The notes: generated by a model from the sequence alone, not told the origin. Shown: positions 35,145-44,514, numbered from the stretch's first letter. The stretch: 64,000 bases of DNA from Legionella maioricensis (GCF_023618015.1 NZ_JAJKBJ010000003.1:124001-188000), one strand, 5' to 3'. Program-made: numbers and translations.

Positions 35145-35621
35145 CTATTCTATAATAAATAAAATTTGGTCATATTCAACAGGTTCGCCATTTTTCACTA
35201 ATATATCTACGATTTTACCTGCGCGATCGGATTCAATTTCATTGAACATCTTCATTGCTTCAACGATGCACAAGGTATCGCCTACTTTGACTGATTGGCC
35301 AATGGTTACAAAAGGAGGCGTCTCGGGAGATGGTGAAGTATACATCGTGCCAACCATAGGAGAACGAATTTTATGTCCTGAAGCCATAGGAGCCGCTGGT
35401 TTATGTTCGTGATGCGCCGCAGGGATCGCGTTGTTTGGTCCGGGATTAGGGGCCGATTGTTGCACCGGTGCAGATACATAGCGAACTTGCGGGGCTTCCA
35501 TAGGAGCACTGCTACTATGGCGACTGAGTCTCAGTGATTCCTCACCTTCTTTAATTTCAATTTCAGAAATGCCAGTTTCTTCCAGCAGTTCTATTAGTTT
35601 TCTGATTTTTCGGATATCCAT
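35145..35621 (-). CDS. accB: Acetyl-CoA carboxylase biotin carboxyl carrier protein
   Basis: 158 residues. The N-terminal helix [20 protein letters not shown] is followed by a Pro/Ala-rich linker and the biotinyl domain. The biotinylated Lys lies in [33 protein letters not shown] opens the domain, including the thumb typical of AccB. It carries CO2 between AccC and AccAD. It follows aroQ at 12 bases. Confidence 0.97.
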   Translation of the reverse strand: MDIRKIRKLIELLEETGISEIEIKEGEESLRLSRHSSSAPMEAPQVRYVSAPVQQSAPNPGPNNAIPAAHHEHKPAAPMASGHKIRSPMVGTMYTSPSPETPPFVTIGQSVKVGDTLCIVEAMKMFNEIESDRAGKIVDILVKNGEPVEYDQILFIIE

Positions 35622-35633
35622 TTTTTATTCTCT

Positions 35634-36071
35634 CTACTTGAATTCTTCGATAATTGCTTGTAATGCTAATAAATACCCTTGAACACCAAGCCCGCTGATT
35701 ATGCCTTTGGCTATATCAGAGAAATAAGAGTGGTGACGAAAGGTTTCTCGGGAATAAATATTGCTGATATGTACCTCAATAAAGGGGATTGCAACAGCAG
35801 ACAACGCATCACGTAATGCAATGCTGGTATGAGTGAATGCTGCAGGATTAAATATAATATAGTTAACCTTATCAATACCTGCCTGATGAATCGTCTGAAT
35901 TAAATCGCTTTCCGAATTACTTTGGCAGCATGTTAACTGCATTCCTGCATGATTGGCTTCTTTTACTAAATCTGCATTGATTTGGTTTAAAGATGCAGAA
36001 CCATAAATGGATGGCTCACGCGCACCTAAAAGGTTTAAATTGGGCCCATGTAATACAAGAATTTTTTTCAT
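35634..36071 (-). CDS. aroQ: 3-dehydroquinate dehydratase, type II
   Basis: Third step of the shikimate pathway. 145 residues from the ATG at 36071: [20 protein letters not shown] is the classic type II start with the catalytic Tyr in EPSIYGS. Other motifs: [35 protein letters not shown] and [20 protein letters not shown] longer reading frame adds 27 residues upstream (from 36152) with no family similarity, so I reject it. It heads an aroQ-accB-accC-prmA-purH run on the minus strand. Confidence 0.95.
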   Translation of the reverse strand: MKKILVLHGPNLNLLGAREPSIYGSASLNQINADLVKEANHAGMQLTCCQSNSESDLIQTIHQAGIDKVNYIIFNPAAFTHTSIALRDALSAVAIPFIEVHISNIYSRETFRHHSYFSDIAKGIISGLGVQGYLLALQAIIEEFK

Positions 36072-36434
36072 TACACTAGTGTGTAGTACGATTTTTGCAG
36101 ATTTTGCCTTATCTTTATGAATATGTCCATATATCTGCGAGGATATCGGCAAGATCCATGCATTTTAGCCTCAGAATTTCAGAATTAAATGTTACCGGGG
36201 CAAGAACTCCAGGGGCTGTTGACTATTTATTTTTAAAAAGCCGCTCTGCCGTGACTCGTTCGCGCGACGTCGAAGGAGTAATGGCCAATAGCTCCTGGTT
36301 ATTAAAACGAATTATCTTCAGTTCAATAGAAATTTAACTATTTTTAGAATAATTTATGAATAAATAAGAACCCTGATGTCCTGTGGGGTGGATTATGGTA
36401 TTGTTTTCACATAAAAAAAATCAGGGACAGTTTT
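36072..36434. promoter_or_regulatory. Divergent region between aroQ and the carboxyltransferase gene
   Basis: A 363-base gap. I see no credible gene; an 80-codon plus-strand frame lacks a ribosome site and family similarity. Near the right end CCCTGAT (36371-36377) and ATCAGGG (36420-36426) form a 7-bp inverted repeat enclosing an A-rich stretch, ending eight bases before the ATG at 36435. Confidence 0.4.
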
Positions 36435-38234
36435 ATGGTAAAAACGCTTATAACGGATGTCACTCTGCGCGACGCTCATCAATGCTTAATCGCTACGCGT
36501 TTACGAACAGAAGATATGTTGCCAATATGCAAACAAATGGACGCGGTCGGTTTTTGGGCTATGGAAGTGTGGGGTGGGGCGACTTACGATGCGTGTTTGC
36601 GTTTTTTAAAGGAAGATCCCTGGAGTCGACTACGTCAACTTCGCCATGCTTTGCCTAACACGCGTTTATCTATGTTACTTCGCGGCCAGAATTTATTAGG
36701 TTATCGGCATTATGCGGATGATGTGGTTAAAGCCTTCATTAAGTTGGCCGCAAATAACGGAATTGATGTATTTCGGGTATTTGATGCATTAAATGATGCA
36801 CGAAATATTAAGGTTGCCATCGAGGCCATTAAGGCGCATAAAAAACATGCACAAGGAGCAATTTGTTACACAACCAGTCCGGTACATACTTTGGAGGGCT
36901 TCCTGGACTTGGGACGGGCATTGGCTGATATGGGTTGTGATAGTCTGGCAATCAAAGATATGGCCGGTTTATTAACGCCAGCAGTTACTGTGGAGTTGTT
37001 TATGGGGCTTTCTAAAGCGACGGGTCTACCCATTCACTTACACAGTCACGCGACCTCTGGTTTGGCTAATATTTGCCATTATCAAGCCGTTCTTGCTGGA
37101 TGCCACCATATTGATACAGCCATTTCATCATTTTCCGGGGGCGCTTCTCATCCTCCCACGGAGGCTTTGGTTGGTGCTCTTTCCGGTAGCGAATATGACA
37201 CAGAATTAGATTTGAATTTATTATTGGAGATAGATGATTACTTCAAAGTGATTCGAAAAAAATATTACCAGTTTGAGAGTGAAGCACGAGACATTGATCC
37301 CCGAGTACAATTGTATCAAGTTCCGGGGGGCATGATATCCAATTTATACAGTCAGCTTAAAGAGCAAAATGCATTAGATAAAATAGATGCAGTGCATCAA
37401 GAAATTCCTCGTGTTCGTAAAGATCTGGGATACCCCCCTTTAGTAACTCCAACTTCTCAAATAGTTGGGACGCAAGCTGTAATCAATGTTCTAACCGGGG
37501 AGCGTTATAAAACGATAACTAACGAGGTAAAGCTTTACTGTCAGGGTAAATATGGAGCTGCTCCAGGTAAAATAAGTCCCAGCTTGCGTAAAAAAGCAAT
37601 TGGTCATATAGATGCGATAGAGGTGCGACCTGCCGACTTGCTTCCTTATGAATTGAAGCAATTGCAGCAAGAAATTGGTGTGCTTGCATTAAGTGAGGAA
37701 GACGTACTTACCTATGCCATGTTTCCTGAGGTTGGCCGCCAATTCCTGGAGCAGCGTCAAAATGATTCTCTAATACCAGAACCTTTATTACCCGAAACCA
37801 CTTCATCGGATAATAAAGTCTTATCCGAATTTGAAATTACTCTGCATGGTGAACATTACCGTGTGAAAGTTGCTGGTTTCGGCACACTTGAACATGGGCA
37901 ACAGTCTTGTTTCTTATGGGTTGATGGTGTTCCAGAGGAGGTAGTGGTTCATCAATCTGAATTTGAAGAAAAAAATCCTGTATCCAGGGCTAGAGCCATG
38001 GGGCCTGGTGATGTATCTGTTGCTATGCCAGGAACTATTATAAAAATTCATGTTTCTGTTGGCGATCGAGTAAAGAAAGGACAGGCCCTATTAGTGCTTG
38101 AGGCAATGAAAATGGAAACGGAAATACAGTCACCAGGGGACGGAGTGGTGACTGAAATAAGCTGTGATAAAGGAGATAAAGTGACGCCAGAACAGGTATT
38201 GATTCGACTGGATTTAAAAAATAAAGAAAGGTAA
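36435..38234 (+). CDS. Pyruvate/oxaloacetate carboxyltransferase with biotinyl domain (PycB/OadA type)
   Basis: 599 residues. The N-terminal carboxyltransferase TIM barrel shows ITDVTLRDAHQCLIATRLRT, MEVWGGATYDACLRFLKEDP, RGQNLLGYRHYADDVV and IHLHSHATSGLA (metal ligands). The C-terminal biotinyl domain has LVLEAMKMETEIQS. It transfers carboxyl groups between biotin and pyruvate/oxaloacetate. In Legionella the gene has been named oadA or pycB. No OadB/OadG partner is nearby, so a role as the B subunit of a two-part pyruvate carboxylase is at least as likely as a sodium-pumping decarboxylase. A biotin carboxylase subunit (AccC) is encoded just upstream on the opposite strand. Confidence 0.9.
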   Translation: MVKTLITDVTLRDAHQCLIATRLRTEDMLPICKQMDAVGFWAMEVWGGATYDACLRFLKEDPWSRLRQLRHALPNTRLSMLLRGQNLLGYRHYADDVVKAFIKLAANNGIDVFRVFDALNDARNIKVAIEAIKAHKKHAQGAICYTTSPVHTLEGFLDLGRALADMGCDSLAIKDMAGLLTPAVTVELFMGLSKATGLPIHLHSHATSGLANICHYQAVLAGCHHIDTAISSFSGGASHPPTEALVGALSGSEYDTELDLNLLLEIDDYFKVIRKKYYQFESEARDIDPRVQLYQVPGGMISNLYSQLKEQNALDKIDAVHQEIPRVRKDLGYPPLVTPTSQIVGTQAVINVLTGERYKTITNEVKLYCQGKYGAAPGKISPSLRKKAIGHIDAIEVRPADLLPYELKQLQQEIGVLALSEEDVLTYAMFPEVGRQFLEQRQNDSLIPEPLLPETTSSDNKVLSEFEITLHGEHYRVKVAGFGTLEHGQQSCFLWVDGVPEEVVVHQSEFEEKNPVSRARAMGPGDVSVAMPGTIIKIHVSVGDRVKKGQALLVLEAMKMETEIQSPGDGVVTEISCDKGDKVTPEQVLIRLDLKNKER

Positions 38235-38380
38235 AGATTATTTCAAAAACGATAAAATTGTGTTAATTTTGTATGGTTATAAAAGGATCTATTTGTATTT
38301 TGTAACATATAAAATTGGCTCAGTGCCTGTATGTACATAGAATAATATGATTTTATTCTACTGTTTTAATTGAAACGGAC

Positions 38381-38414
38381 TGGTACTCAATGTGAAGCAC
38401 TGGCATTGAGACCA
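38381..38414 (+). other. Bulged hairpin in the proA upstream region
   Basis: TGGTACTCAATG and CATTGAGACCA pair over 11 bp with one bulged A and an 11-base loop. It is about 165 bases before the proA ATG in the 342-base gap 38235-38576. No T-tract follows, so it is a poor terminator for the upstream gene. No other clear element was seen in the gap. Confidence 0.5.
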
Positions 38415-38576
38415 AGCTAAATTTTGGATTATCCTTGATTTGAAAGCTGGTGTGGTAGGGCGATGGTATTTTGTGCTATTTCAGGCTTATATACAAAATT
38501 AATGGATAATATATAACACTGTGGACATTCCAGGAAGGGGTGTCTCATGCGAATTATATCTAAGGAGTTAGTATCA

Positions 38577-40217
38577 ATGCATCCAAATTATTATCTGTCA
38601 CCTCTTGCTATTGCTTTAGCTTTAGGATTAGCTTCACCTGTAAAAGCAGCCGAACCAGTTTTTTTGCAAAAAGCGTCTCTTGCTGAGTTAAAACAAAAAT
38701 TTCAATTGTCTCTACCTGGTGTTATAAAAGGCGCTTCTGTTTCTACAGACAGTTTACACTTTGTAAGACAACATACAGATAGCAATAAAGTAACTCATGT
38801 TCGCATGCAGCAACAATATGCAGGTTTTCCTGTTTTTGGTGGTTATGCCATTATGCACAGTAAGCATACAGCAAAATTACTGGCCACAGCCCAATCTGAT
38901 GTGCGGATGAACGGTACAGTTTATGAGGGGTTACAAACTGAATTAGGACAGCCACATGCTTCTTTTGTTAGCAATGGCGCTGTTGCTTTGCAACAGTTTA
39001 AAGAGCAATATGCGAATAAACGGCTTAGTGAAGAACAAGTAACACCCATGGTTTATATAGATGATAAACATCAGGCTCATTGGGCTTACAAAGTCAGCGT
39101 GTTTGTCAGTCATGATGATAAAATTCCAGAACGCCCAACGGCAATTATTGATGCGCAAACTCATAAAACTTTTGTGCAATGGAATGATGTGAAAACTGAA
39201 ATGCTTTCGGCGAAAGGAACAGGATTTGGTGGGAATCACAAAATAGGTGAACATCAGTATGGTAAAGAATTACCTCTATTAGATTTAACTCGAGATGCTG
39301 ATAAGAAAATGTGTTTCATGGAAAACACTGATGTTAAAGTAGTGGATATGATGCATAAGTACAGCTCAAAGAATGCTGCAATGAAGTTCTCCTGCCATAC
39401 CTCTCCTGATCATCCGTCTGATGCCATCTTTTATACTGGATATTCTGCGGACGGCTATGATAGGGAAAATGGCGCGGCCTCACCGACTAACGATGCATTA
39501 TACGCAGGATATGTGATTAAACATATGTATCATGATTGGTATGGTATAGAAGTTTTAACCAAGTCTGATGGTTCACCGATGAAGTTGGTAATGCGCGTTC
39601 ATTATGGTGCCGGTTATGAAAATGCTTATTGGGATGGTAAGCAAATGACTTTTGGTGACGGCGATACCATGATGTATCCGTTGGTCTCTCTTGGTGTTGG
39701 TGGTCATGAAATCAGCCATGGTTTTACCGAACAGCATTCTGGCCTAGAGTATTTTGGTCAGTCTGGTGGAATCAATGAATCTTTTTCTGATATGGCAGCT
39801 CAAGCTGCTGAATTCTATTCTGCAGGAAAAAGTAGCTGGCAAATCGGTTCTGAGATTATGAAGGAAGATAGTGGTTATGACGCTTTGCGTTATATGGATA
39901 AGCCAAGTCGTGATGGAGAATCGATTGATACTGCTGATGGCTACTATGGTGGTTTGGATGTGCATTATTCCAGTGGGGTGTATAACCATTTATTTTACAT
40001 ACTATCCAATCAGCCTGGGTGGGATATCCGCAAGTCATTTGATGTAATGGTAAAAGCCAATATGGATTATTGGACCCCTTACTCAAGTTTTGATGAGGCA
40101 GGTTGTGGGGTCCTTAGTGCCGCCAAAGATTTGGGATTCTCTCTTGATGATGTGAAAAAATCGTTAAGTGAAGTTGCGGTTAATTATCAATCCTGCCAAG
40201 TTGATATTAATAGCTAA
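38577..40217 (+). CDS. proA: Secreted zinc metalloprotease ProA/Msp (thermolysin family M4)
   Basis: A type II-secreted metalloprotease. 546 residues from the ATG at 38577, which has AAGGAG upstream and matches the MHPNYYLSPLAIA start known for L. pneumophila ProA; a longer frame starts ten codons earlier. Signal peptide to about residue 24 (LASPVKAAEP), a FTP-type propeptide to about residue 205, then the catalytic domain. The zinc motif is H377-E-I-S-H381 (GGHEISHGFTEQHSGL), with GGINESFSDMAA giving the third ligand Glu. Later DVHYSSGVYNHLFYIL carries the catalytic His region. It cleaves casein-like substrates and host proteins in L. pneumophila. Stop codon directly abuts the stop codon of the convergent hydrolase gene. 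Confidence 0.97.
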   Translation: MHPNYYLSPLAIALALGLASPVKAAEPVFLQKASLAELKQKFQLSLPGVIKGASVSTDSLHFVRQHTDSNKVTHVRMQQQYAGFPVFGGYAIMHSKHTAKLLATAQSDVRMNGTVYEGLQTELGQPHASFVSNGAVALQQFKEQYANKRLSEEQVTPMVYIDDKHQAHWAYKVSVFVSHDDKIPERPTAIIDAQTHKTFVQWNDVKTEMLSAKGTGFGGNHKIGEHQYGKELPLLDLTRDADKKMCFMENTDVKVVDMMHKYSSKNAAMKFSCHTSPDHPSDAIFYTGYSADGYDRENGAASPTNDALYAGYVIKHMYHDWYGIEVLTKSDGSPMKLVMRVHYGAGYENAYWDGKQMTFGDGDTMMYPLVSLGVGGHEISHGFTEQHSGLEYFGQSGGINESFSDMAAQAAEFYSAGKSSWQIGSEIMKEDSGYDALRYMDKPSRDGESIDTADGYYGGLDVHYSSGVYNHLFYILSNQPGWDIRKSFDVMVKANMDYWTPYSSFDEAGCGVLSAAKDLGFSLDDVKKSLSEVAVNYQSCQVDINS

Positions 40218-41063
40218 TTACAATGAAAGATAAAAATCGGCCAGAAGTTTGGCAACAACTTCTGGCTGTTCCATATGGACATGATGTCCACCATCCAAAT
40301 GTTCAATTTTTAGATCTTTTACCGCTTTTATCCGTCCCTGCATGAGTTTTGAATCAAATGAAAATCCCTTGCTTGCCCAAATTAAACAGGTTTTCGCACT
40401 AATTTCTTCCAGGCAAGAAATAATTTGTTTCTCTGTCATACGTAAAGGAGAAGGAACTAATAATCGTCGGTCATGTCGCCAGTAAAAAAGGCCATGTCTT
40501 TCAATAAGACCCCTTTCGCAAAGTATTTTAGCAATATCTAGAGAGACATACCCTTTTAGAGATCGCGCTAGGGCGGCGCTCTCAAATTGACTGTATCCTT
40601 TGGCTTTTTTAGTGTCCTTATGAGTAAGATGTTTTAAATAGGCAGATAATTGTTTGCATGCAGATTTTTCTGGATGAGAAAATGGACCTAAGCCTTCAAT
40701 TAAACTGAGGGACAAAAAGCGTTCGGGAGCTACCCCACCTATAATACTTGCTAAACAAGCGCCCATGGAATGGCCTAATAAATGAACTTTCTCTAATTTT
40801 AAAGCATTAATAATTTGAACTACAGTAAAGACTCCGTCAATGAAATGATAATTACTATTAATGGGAAGATGAGAGGAGAGGCCATGACCTGGCCAGTCTA
40901 CTGCAATTAAATAGTAATTATTTTCTAAAAAAGGAGCCAGTAGGTCAAAACTGTTTGCATTATCCAGCCAACCATGAAGTGCAATAATAGGAGGATTATC
41001 AGGATTTCCCCAAACTTTGCAGGCTATAGACAAATCAGAGATGTTCAATTCTTTTGTGTTCAT
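40218..41063 (-). CDS. Alpha/beta hydrolase
   Basis: 281 residues. Oxyanion-loop ALHGWLDNANSF, the nucleophile elbow GHSMGA (Ser in LLGHSMGACLASI) and the C-terminal His in HLDGGHHVHMEQPE mark an active-site triad. The substrate is unknown; MhpC-like hydrolases and esterases look like this. No signal peptide. The gene ends exactly where proA ends on the other strand, with no gap, so read-through antisense transcription is possible. Confidence 0.88.
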   Translation of the reverse strand: MNTKELNISDLSIACKVWGNPDNPPIIALHGWLDNANSFDLLAPFLENNYYLIAVDWPGHGLSSHLPINSNYHFIDGVFTVVQIINALKLEKVHLLGHSMGACLASIIGGVAPERFLSLSLIEGLGPFSHPEKSACKQLSAYLKHLTHKDTKKAKGYSQFESAALARSLKGYVSLDIAKILCERGLIERHGLFYWRHDRRLLVPSPLRMTEKQIISCLEEISAKTCLIWASKGFSFDSKLMQGRIKAVKDLKIEHLDGGHHVHMEQPEVVAKLLADFYLSL

Positions 41064-41148
41064 TTTAGTTGTTAATCTTTTAGTGAAATGTATTACTTAT
41101 TAGCGCATGTGTTGCTGGATAAATCCAGTTCTTTAGCCATAATTTGTT

Positions 41149-41997
41149 ATGCAAAATAAGCTACTTAATTATGACAATTTATTATTAATTAGCCAGGTTA
41201 ATGCTATGCTTAATAGACACCTGATAAGGTATACAAAGAACATGCAAAAAGATGTAAATAGCATATCCCTGATAACATACAATATTCATAAAGGGTTTGG
41301 TGTGGGCGCTGTGCGCTTTTTACTTCCCGAAATGCGATCTGCTATTACGGGATTAAATCCAGACTTTGTTTTTTTACAGGAAGTACAAGGCAAACATAGA
41401 AAGAGAGAAAAACGAATAGACTCCTGGCCGGAAGCCCCCCAATTTGAATATATAGCTGAAAACATATGGCCACATTATATTTATGCCAAAAATGCAGTTT
41501 ATCAATCAGGACATCACGGAAATGCTATTTTAAGTAAGTACCCATTTGAGTGCTTTGAAAATATAAATCTTTCGAATATTAATAGAGCTTCCCGAGGAAT
41601 ACTGCATACGCAGTTGATAATTGATAACGCCACTATTCATTTATTGTGCGTGCATCTGGGGCTTTTTAAAGCTGAACGTGCTGAACAGTGTAAAGCGTTA
41701 ATGAAGCGGATCAAGGAAGTGGTTCCTCCAAATGAGCCTCTATTAATGGCTGGTGACTTTAATGATTGGCGCACTATTATTTCCAAAACACTGGCGGATG
41801 ATTTGAATATAGAAGAAGCCTTTGTAACTATTGAGGGACAGCATGCCCGTTCTTTCCCGGCAATTAGACCAGCCTTATGTGTCGATCGAGTTTATTTCCG
41901 TGGGATGAAAGTACAGGAGGTTGCCTGTTTGCAGGGTAAACCCTGGCGTATGTTATCCGATCATTTACCCCTATATGCTCGTTTTGAGTTACTTTAA
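41149..41997 (+). CDS. Endonuclease/exonuclease/phosphatase-family protein
   Basis: 282 residues at most. EEP-fold motifs: LITYNIHKGFG, FVFLQEVQGKH (metal-binding Glu), HHGNAILSKYPF, LLCVHLGLF, LLMAGDFNDWR and LSDHLPLYARFE (catalytic His). Members hydrolyse phosphodiesters in DNA, inositol phosphates or sphingomyelin; the substrate cannot be told. The start is uncertain: ATG at 41149, 41206 or 41242. The last (MQKDVNSISLITYNIHKG) best fits the family. Confidence 0.85.
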   Translation: MQNKLLNYDNLLLISQVNAMLNRHLIRYTKNMQKDVNSISLITYNIHKGFGVGAVRFLLPEMRSAITGLNPDFVFLQEVQGKHRKREKRIDSWPEAPQFEYIAENIWPHYIYAKNAVYQSGHHGNAILSKYPFECFENINLSNINRASRGILHTQLIIDNATIHLLCVHLGLFKAERAEQCKALMKRIKEVVPPNEPLLMAGDFNDWRTIISKTLADDLNIEEAFVTIEGQHARSFPAIRPALCVDRVYFRGMKVQEVACLQGKPWRMLSDHLPLYARFELL

Positions 41998-42035
41998 AGG
42001 CTAATCTGAAATAGATGAGGATTGGTAATGAAGCA

Positions 42036-42057
42036 GCCTGTCTGGTTAGGGACAGGC
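42036..42057. terminator. Hairpin between convergent genes
   Basis: GCCTGTC, an eight-base loop and GACAGGC form a 7-bp stem between the convergent EEP-family and aldolase genes, followed on the plus strand by CATTAATTTT. Confidence 0.55.
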
Positions 42058-42071
42058 CATTAATTTTGAAG

Positions 42072-43082
42072 TTATTCCATAGAGCTGTCGTAGTCACCAA
42101 AGCAGGCCATGCTGTTTAAGCGAGCACGCTTTAATAATGCATCCTGGGCACGGGAATTATTTTCTTTCTTTCCACCCCAAGCCTTTAAACAATCTTCCTG
42201 TAAGGCTCTGCCGAAAGAAAAACTTAATAACCAGGGTTGATCCCCAATAGTATTCATGGCATTAAGATTAGCCGTTGCTTGTTGTGGCGATTGTCCGCCA
42301 GACAAGAAATTAATGGTTGGAACAGAAGCGGGTACATTATTACGGAATACGCTAATAGTATAATCAGCTACTTCATCGGGCGCGCTGAAAGGCGTTACCT
42401 CTTTACCGCAAGTCACCATGCTGGGTTTTAATATAATATGTTCCAGCTCAACCTGATGGATGAATAAAGCATGGAATAATTCATGTAAAATCATTTCAGT
42501 TACTTCAGCACAAAGTTCTATGCTGTGGTCACCGTCCATAAGAACTTCAGGCTCTACTATTGGTACGATGCCTACGGATTGACATGTTGCAGCATAGCGA
42601 GCAAGATTTTCAGCTCCGGCTTTAATCGCTGTGATGCTGGGAGCATGTTCTGAAATAGAATAAACATTTCGCCATTTAGCAAATTTTGCTCCTAATTTTT
42701 TGTATTGAAGCAAACGCTCGGTTAAGCCATCCAAACCTTGAGTTACTTTCTCATGTTTTGTATTGGGTAAATCAACCAGTCCTTTATCTACTTTAATTCC
42801 AGGGACTATCCCTTTATTGGCAAATAATTCTGCTATAGGAATTCCATGATCATCTTTTTGATGAAATGTTTCTTCAAACAAGATTACTCCATTTACGTAT
42901 TGTTCGAGATCTGGAGTAGTAGCGAGCAATAATCTGTAATCGCGGCGATTTTGCTCTGTGTTTTCAGTATCTATTGTTTCAAATCGTTTACCTATAGTGC
43001 CATTGCTTTCGTCTGCGGCTAGAATGCCTTTCCCATTTTCCAGCATTTGCTCCATAGTTTCTGATAATTCTTCATAATGCAT
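42072..43082 (-). CDS. Fructose-bisphosphate aldolase, class I
   Basis: 336 residues. Class I signature: GKGILAADESNGTIGKRFETI, FEETFHQKD, GIVPGIKVDKGLVDLP, KLGAKFAKWRNVY, VPIVEPEVLMDGDHSIE and HIILKPSMVTCGKE with the Schiff-base Lys. Reversible cleavage of fructose 1,6-bisphosphate, mainly gluconeogenic in Legionella by inference. It follows the reductase gene on the same strand 32 bases away. Confidence 0.95.
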   Translation of the reverse strand: MHYEELSETMEQMLENGKGILAADESNGTIGKRFETIDTENTEQNRRDYRLLLATTPDLEQYVNGVILFEETFHQKDDHGIPIAELFANKGIVPGIKVDKGLVDLPNTKHEKVTQGLDGLTERLLQYKKLGAKFAKWRNVYSISEHAPSITAIKAGAENLARYAATCQSVGIVPIVEPEVLMDGDHSIELCAEVTEMILHELFHALFIHQVELEHIILKPSMVTCGKEVTPFSAPDEVADYTISVFRNNVPASVPTINFLSGGQSPQQATANLNAMNTIGDQPWLLSFSFGRALQEDCLKAWGGKKENNSRAQDALLKRARLNSMACFGDYDSSME

Positions 43083-43114
43083 GATTTGTTATTCTCCTAA
43101 TTTAGATTCAGCTC

Positions 43115-43849
43115 TTACCGCGAAAGATATTTTTCACGGATAATTTGCTGCATAGCAAAACCTTGATCTTTTAAATAGTTAAATGCGTCGTCGATCATAC
43201 CTGGATTTCCACATAAATAAACAACATCCTTTTCAGGACTAAGATTAAGTTCTGGGAATGCGTGCTGAACGTATCCACTGTATTCATTAACTTGTAACGC
43301 TTGAGGTAATTCACGACTTAAATGGGCTCTAAAGGTTACTTGGGGATATTTCTCAGCAAAAGCCTTAAATTCATTGGCATAAAGGATTTCCTCTCGCTTC
43401 TGTACCCCTTGCAGAATAACGACTTTCAGATGTGGATTTTGCTCTATACGTTTACTTAATTCATTGAGCATGGCCCTGTAAGGCGTTACGCCAGTACTGG
43501 TGGCAACTAAAATATAGCGCCCGGGAACTTCATCTTTAAAAATTAATCGGCCAAACGGACCATTAATATGAATTGTATCGCCCGGTTTTAAATTAAAGAG
43601 TAATTCAGTACCAGGCCCACCTTCAAAATATCCCGCTGCGAATTCAATTCGATTATCCTGCTTTGGTTCATTGGCTATGCTATAACTGCGTTTTAAAGTT
43701 TTACCATCGCGTTCAAAATGAATAGTAATAAATTGACCGGGCAAATAATTAAAGGCAGGCGACAAGGTACAACTAAAAACAAAATGTTTTACTTTCGGAG
43801 AAATCATAAAAGATTCTGTTAAAGTAATAGGAAAGGTATTTACTTGCAT
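43115..43849 (-). CDS. Ferredoxin-NADP(+) reductase-like flavoprotein
   Basis: 244 residues from ATG at 43849 (a TTG four codons upstream is less likely). FAD-binding RSYSIANEP and PGPGTELLFNLKPGD-like GGPGTELLFNLKPGDTIHI; NAD(P)-binding LVATSTGVTPYRAMLNEL and VYLCGNPGMIDDAFNYLKDQG. The C-terminus IIREKYLSR fits the Fpr family. It moves electrons between NADPH and ferredoxin or flavodoxin; related reductases with other acceptors cannot be excluded. Confidence 0.88.
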   Translation of the reverse strand: MQVNTFPITLTESFMISPKVKHFVFSCTLSPAFNYLPGQFITIHFERDGKTLKRSYSIANEPKQDNRIEFAAGYFEGGPGTELLFNLKPGDTIHINGPFGRLIFKDEVPGRYILVATSTGVTPYRAMLNELSKRIEQNPHLKVVILQGVQKREEILYANEFKAFAEKYPQVTFRAHLSRELPQALQVNEYSGYVQHAFPELNLSPEKDVVYLCGNPGMIDDAFNYLKDQGFAMQQIIREKYLSR

Positions 43850-43932
43850 GACGAATATCAACTTTTATTATAAAGTGCCTAATATAGGGGAAAAATTATG
43901 CATTGCAAGAGCTGAGATAATATAATTAACAT

Positions 43933-44475
43933 ATGACTACTACTGATTTAATCACAATTATAGGCAATGTAAGCCAATCCTTGTATCCCGTACAAAAATT
44001 TATATCGGGGTTGGCTTATCTGTTGGGCTTTTTATTTTTTTTAACAGCCTTCGAGAAATTAAAAAAAATAGGTGATAAAAGAGCCCAATCGTCTTCTCAG
44101 GAAAAAATGTTCACGCCTATGATGTATATGCTGATGGGAGCAATGTTACTCTATTTACCTTCAGTGCTTCATACCCTGGCTAATACCGCCTTTGGGGTAG
44201 GCAATGTTATATCGTACACCAATTATAATCCAATGGACATTTATAGTGCTATGGGTTTATTGATTCGAACCGCGGGAATCTTGTGGTTTGTAAGAGGATG
44301 TGTTTTGGTCGCCCATGCCAGTGAGCCAGGAACTCAAGAGGGCCCCAAGGGATTGGCTTTTATATGTGCGGGAGTTTTAGCCATGAATTTTGATAATACA
44401 ATTTCTGTACTCAATTATATCCTGAACTCAGTGATTACCTGGACTGAGGCAATAAAAAACAGTCAAGGATACTAA
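43933..44475 (+). CDS. dotV: DotE-like Dot/Icm protein DotV
   Basis: A 180-residue membrane protein. It aligns along its length with DotE: FISGLAYLLGFLFFLTAFEK, PMMYMLMGAMLLYLPSV, NTAFGVGNVISY, LLIRTAGILWFVRGCVLVAH and GLAFICAGVLAMNFDNTISV. Four hydrophobic segments. L. pneumophila has a DotE-like protein called DotV, encoded outside the main icm/dot cluster in the same neighbourhood. Its exact function is not established. No clear promoter was found; the start is ATG at 43933. Confidence 0.9.
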   Translation: MTTTDLITIIGNVSQSLYPVQKFISGLAYLLGFLFFLTAFEKLKKIGDKRAQSSSQEKMFTPMMYMLMGAMLLYLPSVLHTLANTAFGVGNVISYTNYNPMDIYSAMGLLIRTAGILWFVRGCVLVAHASEPGTQEGPKGLAFICAGVLAMNFDNTISVLNYILNSVITWTEAIKNSQGY

Positions 44476-44514
44476 AAGTAACCATTGGCACTTATGAATG
44501 TTTAAATAGTATTT

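Noticed and set aside
35056..35412. 118-codon plus-strand frame across the accC-accB junction
   Set aside because: Both underlying genes are highly conserved; the frame is a shadow.
36095..36337. 80-codon plus-strand frame between aroQ and the carboxyltransferase gene
   Set aside because: No ribosome site, no recognisable motif, overlaps the aroQ leader. A small RNA was considered but there is no promoter plus terminator pair.
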